Below, piece after piece: positions 1 through 8,161 of a stretch of 46,255 bases of DNA. The first letter of the stretch is position 1. Every line of letters begins with the position of its first letter. The notes below the pieces were generated by a model. That model saw only the letters and a list, made by a program, of their open reading frames with translations. It made no database searches and was not told the DNA's origin. Source of the stretch: Bacteroidales bacterium (GTDB lineage: Bacteria > Bacteroidota > Bacteroidia > Bacteroidales > UBA4181); NCBI GenBank assembly GCA_031270985.1, contig JAISWR010000105.1, positions 1 through 46,255 of the forward strand, in the 5' to 3' direction. Made by a program: the position numbers and the translations under genes.

Positions 1-204
1 ATTCCGCCACACAGACACCGGATTGGGAAAGACAGAACGTGGAAGATTGAGCGTAAAAATCTTAATTTCAGAACACACCTAAAACGCTTGAACAGAAAAA
101 CAATCTGTTTTTCAAAAAACGAACAGATACACGATAATGTCAATGGAATGTATATTGAAAGATTTTACTACAAAACGGGATCTTATGGAAATAACAAATT
201 CTGA
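1..204 (+). CDS. IS1-family transposase, 3' end (5' part outside window)
   Basis: The first forward frame is open from base 1 to a TGA at 202-204, giving 67 residues with no start codon in the window. The residues run through TWKIERKNLNFRTHLKRLNR and then KTICFSKN...MYIERFYYKTG. This is the C-terminal signature of Bacteroidota IS1-family DDE transposases (IERxNxxxRxxxxRLxRKTxCFSK). The catalytic D/E residues would lie upstream, outside the window, so I cannot say whether the element is intact. The call rests on motif memory only. Confidence 0.75.
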   Translation: MPPHRHRIGKDRTWKIERKNLNFRTHLKRLNRKTICFSKNEQIHDNVNGMYIERFYYKTGSYGNNKF

Positions 205-210
205 TAATTT

Positions 211-221
211 AAGACATTACC
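211..221 (+). repeat. possible right terminal inverted repeat of the IS1-like element
   Basis: Seven bases after the transposase stop the sequence AAGACATTACC occurs. Its complement starts GGTAATG, as the ends of IS1-family elements commonly do. The left end is outside the window, so neither the repeat pair nor the target duplication can be confirmed. Bases 222-287, up to the glycosyltransferase stop, hold only AT-rich sequence and a 12-base palindrome (GGGAATTTTCCC). Confidence 0.35.
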
Positions 222-287
222 CAAAAATATATCATCTAAAAATCAAAAAAAATAGAGGGAATTTTCCCAAGTTGGATTAACGAATGG

Positions 288-1541
288 TTACAAAACGGTT
301 AAGGAACACGCCAAACGCTCGTCCATCTCCGTATCCCGCCAAATTCTCTCCGGCAGCGGAATGTGGCGGTTGCGATATAACTCGTGGTTTTTGCGCTGTA
401 TGAGCCTTTTGTAGCGATAGATGACCGTGTCGATAATATCCTCCCACGAATGGGCGATGTTTTTTGCCGCATGTCGTCCTGCTTCCTGCAGCAGGTGTCG
501 ATTTGCGGTTATTTCGCGGATTTTTGCCGTCATTGAGTCTTTGTCGTTTTTCGTGAGGAATCCGTTTACGCCGTCGCAGATGATTTCGGCGGCAGTGGAT
601 CCTTCCAACAGTAACGACGGCGTGTGCATGGCTGCCGCCTCGCGTACCACCAGGGGGGCGTTGTCATACGGCGAGGGGAAGAGGAACAGGTCGGCGGCGG
701 CATAATACATCTTGAGCAGGTCGCGGCGGTATATGGTGCCTGTGAAACGCACCTTATCCGCAATACCTTGCCGTTCTGCCAACAGTTTGAGTTGGGCGGC
801 GGCATATCCCTCTCCCACGAAATATGCGGTGAAGTCCATATCGCGCAAAGCGCCTAACGTTTCCAAAATCAATGTGAGGTTCTTCTCCAAAATCATTTGT
901 CCGACAAACAGGAAAACGGGTTGGCGTTCGTCAATGCCGAACATTTTGCGGGCGTTCTGTCGGATGACGCTCATATCCTGCTGGTCGTTGAAATCCGTGC
1001 CGTTGTTCACTATCGTCACATTTCCTTTGTATCCGTATTCGCGAAGTGTCTGTTCCACGGCGGGTTGCGGTATCCACACTTCGTCCACCGCCGCATAAAA
1101 TTCCACTATGCGTCGGATCATCCACTTGACGATGGCGGGATGATGCACTGCCCGTAAAAAATCCTCTCGATATTTGGAATGGAAAGTAGCTATGATGGGG
1201 ATATTTCTGAGACGCGCCATCCGCAAGGCATACCGTCCTGCAGAAAACGGCGAATGGCAGTGCAGCAAATCGAAAGGCACCGACTGCAATTGATGGTGTA
1301 AATGCGGGTCGAGCCATGGGAATCCCATACGGTAAGGCTTCCGCATGGGGATGGGCAGCGATGCATAACGCAACACGGGAAACTCCTCTCTGTCGCTGTA
1401 TCCCGGGTAAGAAGGGGTGATCATATACGCATCGCCGATGGTACGGTTGAGCCGGTGAGCGTAATTGCGAACGGTGAGCGATACCCCGTCCATGATGGGA
1501 GGGAAACTTTCATTGAATAAGCCGATTGTGTACTTTTTCAT
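288..1541 (-). CDS. GT4-family glycosyltransferase
   Basis: A 417-residue retaining glycosyltransferase of the GT-B fold, probably using a nucleotide-sugar donor in the cytoplasm. The N-terminus (GLFNESFPPIMDGVSLTVRN) is the glycine-rich acceptor-domain start typical of the group that includes diacylglycerol glucosyltransferases and PimB/MgtA-like enzymes. HCHSPF and FHSKYREDF follow in the first half. The C-terminal donor domain has FVGQMILEKNL and the PSPYDNAPLVVREAAAM loop, which carries the E that normally contacts the donor. There is no signal peptide or membrane segment. The acceptor cannot be told from sequence; a lipid or surface glycan is the family expectation. It is transcribed alone, away from the DoxX gene, and its 3' end lies about 70 bases from the IS1 end. 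Confidence 0.88.
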   Translation of the reverse strand: MKKYTIGLFNESFPPIMDGVSLTVRNYAHRLNRTIGDAYMITPSYPGYSDREEFPVLRYASLPIPMRKPYRMGFPWLDPHLHHQLQSVPFDLLHCHSPFSAGRYALRMARLRNIPIIATFHSKYREDFLRAVHHPAIVKWMIRRIVEFYAAVDEVWIPQPAVEQTLREYGYKGNVTIVNNGTDFNDQQDMSVIRQNARKMFGIDERQPVFLFVGQMILEKNLTLILETLGALRDMDFTAYFVGEGYAAAQLKLLAERQGIADKVRFTGTIYRRDLLKMYYAAADLFLFPSPYDNAPLVVREAAAMHTPSLLLEGSTAAEIICDGVNGFLTKNDKDSMTAKIREITANRHLLQEAGRHAAKNIAHSWEDIIDTVIYRYKRLIQRKNHELYRNRHIPLPERIWRDTEMDERLACSLTVL

Positions 1542-1568
1542 TTTCTTTACCTGTTTTTAATTTTCGGA

Positions 1569-1576
1569 CAAATGTA
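1569..1576 (-). promoter_or_regulatory. -7 box for the glycosyltransferase gene
   Basis: On the minus strand this reads TACATTTG, matching the Bacteroidota -7 consensus TAnnTTTG, 27 bases before the ATG. I see no clear -33 TTTG. Confidence 0.5.
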
Positions 1577-1625
1577 TGGCGTCAATATGTCTTTATGGTT
1601 AAGATAATGTTACTGTTGTGTTAAG

Positions 1626-1659
1626 TTTGCAACAAAATCAAAAATATTGCTTAATTTTG
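1626..1659 (+). promoter_or_regulatory. promoter for the DoxX/MauE gene
   Basis: TTTG at 1626-1629 and TAATTTTG at 1652-1659 are separated by 22 bases, close to the Bacteroidota -33/-7 arrangement. The ATG follows 22 bases after the -7 box. Confidence 0.55.
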
Positions 1660-1681
1660 ACCCGTAAAATTTTAGTCTATC

Positions 1682-2905
1682 ATGAAAGCAGTAGTACATA
1701 TTTCCCGTATTCTGTCGGGTATTGTTTTTATCTTTTCGGGCTTCGTCAAAGGCGTTGACCCGTTGGGTTACACCTATAAAATAGAGGATTATCTCATGGC
1801 GTTTGGTGTGCCGTCTCTGTCGTCGCTGGCTTTTCCCGTGTCGGTGTTGCTTTGCGCCGCCGAGTTTGTTATCGGTGTGTCGCTGATACTGCGGCTGCGC
1901 ATGAGGGAGGTTGCGTGGGCGGTGCTGCTGTTCATGGCTTTATTCACTCCGTTGACATTCGTTCTTGCGCTGACCAATCCCGTGACGGATTGCGGATGTT
2001 TCGGCGACGCCCTCATCCTGACCAATTGGCAGACGTTTTTCAAGAACATCCCGTTGTTGGCGATGGCAATCATTGTGTTTGCATGGCGGAAAAAGTTTGC
2101 ACCCGTATATGCGCCTTTTACCGAATGGTGTTGTGTGGCAGCGATAGCACTAACAATGGTGGGGATTTCGGCATACGGATACCGTCATCTTCCATTGCTG
2201 GATTTCCGTCCCTATCATGTGGGTGCGGATATTCCCCAGGGAATGACGGTACCGGAAGGAATGCCCGCCGATCAATACAAATCCACGTTCTTTTACGAAA
2301 AGGACGGCGTGGTGAAAGAGTTCGGTGAACAGGATTTCCCGTGGGACGACAGTACGTGGATGTATAAAGACGCCCGGCACGTGCTGGTGCAAAAAGGATA
2401 CCAACCGCCCATCCATGATTTTTCCATCACTGCGACGGGAACGGGCGCGGACATCACCGATGAGGTTTTGGCGGAAGATTATGTATTCCTGCTGATAGCG
2501 TACCGTTTGGATCAAAGCAATGTGGCGGCGCTGCACAAGGCGAATGAGATAGCGGACTTCTGTCGTGAAAACGGTTATGGTTTCTATTGCCTTACCTCTT
2601 CCCTGCAGGAAGAAGCCGGCGAGATGAAATCCGCACAGGGATTGTCCTATGATTTTTGTCATACCGACGGCGTTACGTTGAAGACCATCATACGCTCCAA
2701 TCCGGGCTTGGTGCTGCTCCACAGAGGCACGGTCATCGGCAAGTGGCATTTCAACGACATGCCCACGGCAAAGGAATTGACACCCAACCTGCTGTCGTTC
2801 TCACTGAACGAACGCATGGGCGTGTCGGACGCACGGCTGGTGTACCTGCTGCTTGCTATCCTGGTGCTGTCCATGTATGCCTTTTTTGAATTTCAGAAAA
2901 ACTGA
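1682..2905 (+). CDS. DoxX/MauE-family membrane protein (BT_3928-like)
   Basis: A 407-residue inner-membrane protein. The first 140 residues form four hydrophobic helices of the DoxX/MauE type (SGIVFIFSGFVKGVDPLG at the start). A DCGCFGD motif follows the third helix; its cysteine pair is characteristic of the MauE-like group linked to thiol redox. A fifth helix lies near residues 155-165. A large soluble region of about 200 residues then probably faces the periplasm, and a last helix (LVYLLLAILVLSMYAFFEF) closes the protein. Bacteroides proteins of this architecture are annotated as the BT_3928 family and often sit next to tpiA; tpiA is absent here. Function is unproven. A role in periplasmic thiol or electron transfer is inference from the cysteine motif. 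Confidence 0.8.
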   Translation: MKAVVHISRILSGIVFIFSGFVKGVDPLGYTYKIEDYLMAFGVPSLSSLAFPVSVLLCAAEFVIGVSLILRLRMREVAWAVLLFMALFTPLTFVLALTNPVTDCGCFGDALILTNWQTFFKNIPLLAMAIIVFAWRKKFAPVYAPFTEWCCVAAIALTMVGISAYGYRHLPLLDFRPYHVGADIPQGMTVPEGMPADQYKSTFFYEKDGVVKEFGEQDFPWDDSTWMYKDARHVLVQKGYQPPIHDFSITATGTGADITDEVLAEDYVFLLIAYRLDQSNVAALHKANEIADFCRENGYGFYCLTSSLQEEAGEMKSAQGLSYDFCHTDGVTLKTIIRSNPGLVLLHRGTVIGKWHFNDMPTAKELTPNLLSFSLNERMGVSDARLVYLLLAILVLSMYAFFEFQKN

Positions 2906-2950
2906 AAAATTACAGTTTCAGGGATGATGATTGCCGAATCGTGATTTTTA

Positions 2951-2976
2951 TCCAATACCTCATTGACGGTATTGGA
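2951..2976. repeat. perfect 9-bp inverted repeat
   Basis: TCCAATACC and GGTATTGGA flank an 8-base loop, 45 bases after the DoxX stop. No T-tract follows on either strand, so it is not a canonical terminator. A second small hairpin (GTGCGA...TCGCAC) lies at 3072-3092. The rest of the 291-base gap holds no gene I recognise. Confidence 0.5.
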
Positions 2977-3184
2977 CAAAAATATTGCCTTTCAGACAAA
3001 GGCCGGTATGGTGATACATACTGCAAGTTGTGGCTTGCGGTTATACAAATCAATGCCTATTTAAAAAGTTTGTGCGAAAGTCGCTGTCGCACCACGCCAC
3101 TCCGACAGTGCTTGCAAAGCCTGTAGGCGATGAACGCCCAAGAAATTTTATCTTGTCATGCGTGGCGGATTCAATCATTTATAC

Positions 3185-3192
3185 TAATTTTG
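3185..3192 (+). promoter_or_regulatory. -7 box four bases before the metallophosphoesterase ATG
   Basis: TAATTTTG matches TAnnTTTG exactly and is followed by CAGG and then ATG at 3197. If this is the promoter, transcription would start at or within a base or two of the start codon, giving a leaderless mRNA. Confidence 0.5.
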
Positions 3193-3196
3193 CAGG

Positions 3197-4408
3197 ATGT
3201 TTTTTTTAAAGACACTCATATCACTCCTGCTTGTCGTAGTAGCAGATGTGTTTACTGTTCGTGGCGTTCGTGGCGTTTTTCCGCAATTTTCCGGTCGCCA
3301 TGCAAGAGGGATACGCACGGCGGTAGTGGCACAAGCAGTCTTTGCATTGGTGGTGACCGTGAGCGGTTTTTTACTGCAATACCGTGTGCACGATTACCGG
3401 TGGTTTACCGTATATTATTATCTGTTCGGGTTGTTGCTCGTTTTGTACGGACCCAAGCTATTGTTTGTCGTGTCGTTTTTTGCGGACATGTTGTTTTTCC
3501 GCCGGAAGCAGCGGCATATTTTTGCAAAATGCGGTATAGCGGCAAGCATTGTGCTGACGGCGTTCATGGTGTGGGGTGTTTTTTGCGGGCGGTTCGATTA
3601 TCGTGTGGAGCGGATATCGCTTACATGCAACGCTTTGCCGGATCGTTTCGACGGGTTCCGGATCGTTCAATTGTCCGACCTTCATGCGGGAGGCATGTAC
3701 GGATATGCACACCGGTTGGTGCAAATGGTGGATATCGTCAATGAGATACAACCGGACGTCATCGCATTCACGGGTGATTTTGTCAATAATTTCGCGGAAG
3801 AACTGCCGCCTGTGATTCCAGTTTTATCCCGTCTTCGTGCCGAGGCAGGGAAATTTGCCATATTGGGCAACCATGATTACGGAGGCTATTCCGGTTGGGC
3901 GTCGCCTGCCGATAGCGTGCAGAATCAACGAGCGCTGGAAGGAAACATCTCTTTGATGGGTTTCCGTCTGTTGAAAAATGAGGCGGTTGTGCTGGAAAAA
4001 GATTCGGCAAACCGTATAGCCATTGTAGGGGTGGAAAATTGGGGCACGCGCAAACGTAAAAACTACCCGCGACGCGGCGATATTGTCGCAGCAACCTCTG
4101 TGAGCGACGTGCCGTTCAAAATCCTGCTGTCGCACGATCCGACATTCTGGCAACAACACATCAACGGGAAAACAACTATCCAACTGACGCTTTCGGGACA
4201 TACGCACGGCACACAAATGGGCATATGGCTGGGGAAAAAACGATTCAGCCCCCTGCAAATAATGTTTCCCTATTGGGCGGGGCTTTACAGTGAAAACGGA
4301 CAGTACTTGTACGTCAACAACGGAGTGGGCGTGATAGGATTCCCCGGACGTATCGGCATGCCTCCAGAAATTACCGTAATAGAACTCAAAAAGCCGGTTG
4401 CGCAATGA
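3197..4408 (+). CDS. membrane-anchored metallophosphoesterase (YkuE/calcineurin-like)
   Basis: A 403-residue phosphoesterase. Residues 1-135 hold about four hydrophobic segments. The rest is a calcineurin-like domain with all metal-site blocks in order: QLSDLHAGG, FTGDFVNN, LGNHDYGG, LLSHDP and LSGHTHGTQMG. This matches the YkuE-type membrane phosphoesterases, some of which cleave UDP-diacylglucosamine or phospholipid head groups; the substrate here is unknown. It is the first gene of a same-strand block with the Nudix, alpha/beta hydrolase and trmB genes. The ATG at 3197 is favoured because a -7 box lies immediately upstream and a hydrophobic helix follows directly. Confidence 0.88.
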   Translation: MFFLKTLISLLLVVVADVFTVRGVRGVFPQFSGRHARGIRTAVVAQAVFALVVTVSGFLLQYRVHDYRWFTVYYYLFGLLLVLYGPKLLFVVSFFADMLFFRRKQRHIFAKCGIAASIVLTAFMVWGVFCGRFDYRVERISLTCNALPDRFDGFRIVQLSDLHAGGMYGYAHRLVQMVDIVNEIQPDVIAFTGDFVNNFAEELPPVIPVLSRLRAEAGKFAILGNHDYGGYSGWASPADSVQNQRALEGNISLMGFRLLKNEAVVLEKDSANRIAIVGVENWGTRKRKNYPRRGDIVAATSVSDVPFKILLSHDPTFWQQHINGKTTIQLTLSGHTHGTQMGIWLGKKRFSPLQIMFPYWAGLYSENGQYLYVNNGVGVIGFPGRIGMPPEITVIELKKPVAQ

Positions 4409-4439
4409 AAATGATTGCCATACTAACAGTAATAATATA

Positions 4440-4970
4440 ATGACTGATTTTTTTCCGTCAAAAGCATGGCATTACTGCCCGTTTTGCGGCGCAGAATCTT
4501 TCCGTCCGGGAGCGGGTGACTTCATGCAGTGCGCTTCATGCGGCGAGAAGTTTTACATCAACACTGCGGCAGCGGTGGCAGGCGTCATTGTCAATCCACG
4601 CGGCGAAATATTGCTGGTGCGTCGCAAATTCGACCCTGCCAAAGGAACGCTCGACCTCCCGGGCGGTTTCGTCAATATTGACGAAACCGCCGAAGACGCC
4701 GTGCGCCGCGAAATACACGAAGAATTAAACCTTCATGTGGACGCCGTGCGCTACATAGGCGACGCCAACAATCATTACCTGTTCGGAAAAACCGTATATT
4801 TCACGCTTGATTTGGGGTTTGAATGCGAAATCTCCGATTTTTCGGGCATCGTTGCCGCCGACGATGTGGAAGAGTATATGTTTCTGCTACCCGCGAAATT
4901 AGATTTACAGCAAATCGGCTTCTATTCTATTCGTAAAATTCTTCAAATATATTGTCAAAAAAACACATAA
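4440..4970 (+). CDS. Nudix hydrolase with N-terminal zinc ribbon
   Basis: A 176-residue protein starting at ATG 4440. An upstream in-frame TTG at 4398 would overlap the previous gene and adds 14 unconserved-looking residues, so I reject it. CPFCG and CASCG form a zinc ribbon at the N-terminus, like that of NADH pyrophosphatase NudC and NudC-like enzymes. The Nudix box follows (GGFVNIDETAEDAVRREIHE then EL) with the REXXEE core intact. It should hydrolyse a nucleoside diphosphate linked to another moiety; the substrate is not predictable. It lies 31 bases after the phosphoesterase and 7 bases before the hydrolase, so it is probably co-transcribed. Confidence 0.88.
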   Translation: MTDFFPSKAWHYCPFCGAESFRPGAGDFMQCASCGEKFYINTAAAVAGVIVNPRGEILLVRRKFDPAKGTLDLPGGFVNIDETAEDAVRREIHEELNLHVDAVRYIGDANNHYLFGKTVYFTLDLGFECEISDFSGIVAADDVEEYMFLLPAKLDLQQIGFYSIRKILQIYCQKNT

Positions 4971-4977
4971 ATATTGT

Positions 4978-5784
4978 ATGACAACAAACATCCCTTTCAA
5001 AACGGGCAAGATAAGATTTGCCGACGAAGGCAGCGGTAACGCGGTAGTGTTGCTGCACGGTTACCTCGAAAGCCTTGAGATATGGAATGGCTTTTACCAG
5101 CGCTTGACGCCACATTACAGGGTGATACGGATAGACGTACCCGGACACGGACAATCGGATGTGGTTGCCGATGTTCACGGCATGGATTTGATGGCGGAAG
5201 CGGTAAACGCCGTTTTACAACATCTGGATGTCCGGCGTTGCGTATTGACGGGACATTCCATGGGCGGATATGTGTCATTGGCATATTTGGCGCACTATCC
5301 CGAACGACTTGCGGGGCTGTGTCTGTTCCATTCATCGCCGTTTGCCGACACGGAGGAGAAAAAAGCATACCGTACCAAAGAAATACGGTTGGTGAGCGAG
5401 GGAAAACTGTCACTTATCTGCAACACAAGCATTCCCAACGGCTTTGCAACAGATAATCTGCAAGCCTTTTCCGCACAGGTGGAATATGCCAAGCATGTGG
5501 CGCGGCAAATGTCGCCCGCCGGCGTTACGGCAATCCTGAAAGGCATGCGCGAACGTCCGGACAGACAGGAATTACTGAAAAACAATACCGTGCCGACGCT
5601 TTTCCTGTTGGGCAAAAAGGATAACTATATCGCTTTTGAACGTTTTGCCCCCGTTGCCGCTGCTTTTCCTCACACTACGGTGGCTGCTCTGGAACATTCG
5701 GGACATTCGGGCTATCTCGAAGAACCCGAAAAATCTGCAGAACTGTTGCTGGCATTTTTGGATCGGTGCCATGTCCAAACATAA
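4978..5784 (+). CDS. alpha/beta hydrolase
   Basis: A 268-residue alpha/beta-hydrolase-fold protein. It shows the oxyanion segment LLHGYLES, the nucleophile elbow GHSMGG (Ser of the triad), a late acidic position in LLGKKDNYI, and the catalytic His in EHSGHSGYLEEPE. There is no signal peptide, so it is cytoplasmic. It resembles the MhpC/BioH-like group, but the substrate cannot be inferred. The 3' end overlaps trmB by 14 bases, which suggests translational coupling. Confidence 0.85.
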   Translation: MTTNIPFKTGKIRFADEGSGNAVVLLHGYLESLEIWNGFYQRLTPHYRVIRIDVPGHGQSDVVADVHGMDLMAEAVNAVLQHLDVRRCVLTGHSMGGYVSLAYLAHYPERLAGLCLFHSSPFADTEEKKAYRTKEIRLVSEGKLSLICNTSIPNGFATDNLQAFSAQVEYAKHVARQMSPAGVTAILKGMRERPDRQELLKNNTVPTLFLLGKKDNYIAFERFAPVAAAFPHTTVAALEHSGHSGYLEEPEKSAELLLAFLDRCHVQT

Positions 5785-6529
5785 ATTGCAACACTTTGCC
5801 GACATGGCAAACTATCCCAATGTGATAGAGCCATCGTTCGGAGAAGTTTTTCACACCGATTTCAGGACAAAAGGTTGCTGGAACAATATTTTCGGCAATA
5901 ATCACCCGATAGTGTTGGAACTCGGATGCGGCAAGGGAGAATATACCGTAGCGCTGGCACGGCAATATCCGGATAAGAACTTTATCGGGATAGACATCAA
6001 AGGGGCGCGTATGTGGGTAGGCGCTACCAACGCCCTGCACCAACACCTGCAGAATGTTGTTTTCCTGCGTACCCGCATTGAGTTTATCCGTTCCTGTTTT
6101 GCCGCCGGCGAAGTGTCGGAAATCTGGATTACATTCCCCGATCCGCAACCACAGCAAAGCCGCGCTAACAAAAGACTCACATCAGCGCGTTTTCTGAACG
6201 CATATCGTGAAATCCTCCGCTCAGACGGTTTCATCCACTTGAAAACCGACAGCCAAAACCTTTTTGAATACACCCGCAACGTGGCAAAATTCAACGGATT
6301 GCCGATTGCTTCATGCACAGATGACCTGTATCGTTCAGACATTATCGGCGACATCTTTTCCGCTCAAACACACTACGAGCAATTGTTCATCGCAAAAGGG
6401 TTCACCATTAAATATCTGAAATTCAGCATTCCCGCAAAAAACAACCTGATAGAACCTTCGACAGCGCATAAACCGGCAAACGACCATAACAAAGACATAC
6501 ACGCCCCAGAAGAACCATTTGCAAAATAA
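5771..6529 (+). CDS. trmB: tRNA (guanine-N7)-methyltransferase
   Basis: Forms m7G46 in tRNA variable loops using SAM. The 252-residue protein carries the SAM-binding motif LELGCGKGEYTVALA, the acidic FIGIDIKGARMW strand and the TrmB signature ITFPDPQPQQSRANKRLTS, followed by HLKTDSQNLFEYT. The true start is ATG 5771: the frame stays open further upstream inside the hydrolase gene, but that stretch has no family resemblance. The C-terminal 25 residues (after KYLKFSIPAKNN) are an unconserved, charged tail. It is the last gene of the block that starts at 3197. Confidence 0.92.
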   Translation: MSKHKLQHFADMANYPNVIEPSFGEVFHTDFRTKGCWNNIFGNNHPIVLELGCGKGEYTVALARQYPDKNFIGIDIKGARMWVGATNALHQHLQNVVFLRTRIEFIRSCFAAGEVSEIWITFPDPQPQQSRANKRLTSARFLNAYREILRSDGFIHLKTDSQNLFEYTRNVAKFNGLPIASCTDDLYRSDIIGDIFSAQTHYEQLFIAKGFTIKYLKFSIPAKNNLIEPSTAHKPANDHNKDIHAPEEPFAK

Positions 6530-6585
6530 AAACCGTAAACGCCGGTGGAATAAACGGCACTTATCGGATTTTTGATAAATTGTTC

Positions 6586-6593
6586 TACCTTTG
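6586..6593 (+). promoter_or_regulatory. -7 box for the DUF1460 gene
   Basis: TACCTTTG lies 64 bases before the chosen ATG at 6658. Its position inside the longest reading frame (which opens at TTG 6580) argues that translation starts downstream. Confidence 0.45.
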
Positions 6594-6657
6594 CGGCACA
6601 ATTTCACATGATGATGGAATTCACAAATCGTTGTATCAAAATTCAATCAAATTTCAG

Positions 6658-7488
6658 ATGAATAAGCCGCGTGGACTGTTTTGCGGGCTGTTGCTGGGCG
6701 TATGCCTTGCAACATTCGGGATTGAGCCTGAAGATTCGGCTGTCTTCCGTCGTTTTATGCACTATGTGTCGGAAAGCGACCCTGATATTATCCGTATTGC
6801 CTCGTTTTTTCTGGATATTCCGTATGTGAGCGGCACGCTGGAAGGCGATGCGGAAGAACGACTACGGGTAAACTTACGCGAAATGGATTGTTTCACTTTT
6901 GTGGAAAACGTGATTGCCTTGCACCTGATGTTGCAGAATAACAAACAATGTGCCGACAATTCGCTTGATCATTTTTGCGAAATCCTCCAACACATTCGTT
7001 ACCGCAACGGAGTGTTGAACGGTTATCTGTCGCGCCTGCATTACACCTCCGAATGGATGGACAACAACTACCGGAAAGGCGTGCTGACATTGCCGCAATT
7101 ACCCCATTGCCAGACGTTCCGTCCCGAAGTGTCGTTCATGTCCACGCACTGCAACATCTATCCCGCATTGCAGGCGCATCCTGAATGGTGCACAGCCGTA
7201 GGAAATATCGAAAAGGATATTAACAGGTTGAGGTTAAGATATATCCCAAAAGAACAGACAGACGATGCGGCAGGTATACGGAACGGGGACATCATCGCTA
7301 TTACCACGCACGTCAAAGGATTGGACGTGGTTCACGTCGGATTCGCCTTTCATAAGGGCAACAGCGTATATCTCATTCATGCGTCGTCGGAGGCAGGAAA
7401 AATCATTATCAGTACGGAAACCTTGTATGATTACCTGCAACGGCGGAAAAACCATTCGGGAATCATGGTTGCCCGAATAGTCCGGTAA
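6658..7488 (+). CDS. secreted DUF1460 (amidase-like, NlpC/P60-related) protein
   Basis: A 276-residue exported protein. The ATG at 6658 starts a signal peptide (MNKPRGLFCGLLLGVCLATF). The hallmark block REMDCFTFVENVIALHL follows, holding the presumed catalytic Cys. A later VVHVGFAFHKGNSVYLIHAS block supplies the His. DUF1460 proteins belong to the papain-like amidase group, and structures of Bacteroides members suggest N-acetylmuramoyl-L-alanine amidase activity on peptidoglycan fragments. That activity is family inference, not shown here. The stop lies one base from the stop of the convergent DUF6048 gene, so the two transcripts have almost no intergenic space. Confidence 0.85.
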   Translation: MNKPRGLFCGLLLGVCLATFGIEPEDSAVFRRFMHYVSESDPDIIRIASFFLDIPYVSGTLEGDAEERLRVNLREMDCFTFVENVIALHLMLQNNKQCADNSLDHFCEILQHIRYRNGVLNGYLSRLHYTSEWMDNNYRKGVLTLPQLPHCQTFRPEVSFMSTHCNIYPALQAHPEWCTAVGNIEKDINRLRLRYIPKEQTDDAAGIRNGDIIAITTHVKGLDVVHVGFAFHKGNSVYLIHASSEAGKIIISTETLYDYLQRRKNHSGIMVARIVR

Positions 7489-7489
7489 C

Positions 7490-8161
7490 TCAAAAACGGA
7501 TATTGTACGACAAATAATAATTCAAGCCCAGCGCAAAACCTGCAGAACCGCTACCGTAGCCGGGAATGAAATAAGGTGTGGAATAATTGTCTTTAGGTTT
7601 CGCTATCCTGAACTTACCCCTGAACGTCATCCCGATGTAAAAATTTTTGATCACTTCGGCTTTTATGCCCAGCAAAAACTCTATCCAACCGGAGGACATT
7701 ACGGTTTGCGGAATATCTTGCGCCGTTGCATTTTCCCAATAGTAGCCCGGTACGGTAATATCTTCGCCCTTGTGGGAAAATACAGACATCCCGTAGCGCA
7801 ATCCGCCGTACAGAATATCGTTACTGCCCGGACGTCTTGATTTCAACAGGTTATAATCAATACCAATCTTACCGTAGAATCCGCTGGACATATAATGATA
7901 GGTCTCGCGCGATAAGTCCGTTTGTAGCCATCCCGCTTCAGCCGTTGCAAAAAAGTTTCCTTTCACGTGCTTGTCCACAGTAATCTCAAAACCCATCCGT
8001 TCATGGCGGGACAGCAGCGGCAGCGCCAATTTTGACAAATCCACCCCCACCCTTATCCCCTTCATCGCGTTGATGGGATACCGCATCGTATCCTGCCCGT
8101 TGCAACATACGGAAGCCAGCAATAATATGCTAACGGCAATAAAGCCTGATATTTTCCGCAT
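7490..8161 (-). CDS. DUF6048-family envelope protein
   Basis: A 223-residue protein with a signal peptide (MRKISGFIAVSILLLASVCC). The body is rich in alternating aromatic and glycine residues and ends in an aromatic (YNIRF), as outer-membrane beta-barrels do. It matches my memory of DUF6048, a family largely confined to Bacteroidales that sits directly downstream of DUF6452, as here. Its start lies 32 bases inside the end of the DUF6452 gene, so the two are probably translated together. Function is unknown. Confidence 0.75.
   Translation of the reverse strand: MRKISGFIAVSILLLASVCCNGQDTMRYPINAMKGIRVGVDLSKLALPLLSRHERMGFEITVDKHVKGNFFATAEAGWLQTDLSRETYHYMSSGFYGKIGIDYNLLKSRRPGSNDILYGGLRYGMSVFSHKGEDITVPGYYWENATAQDIPQTVMSSGWIEFLLGIKAEVIKNFYIGMTFRGKFRIAKPKDNYSTPYFIPGYGSGSAGFALGLNYYLSYNIRF

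Noticed and set aside
2941-3126. 61-codon frame between the DoxX and metallophosphoesterase genes
   Set aside because: No motif, no promoter, Cys-rich composition from chance; it spans two hairpins.
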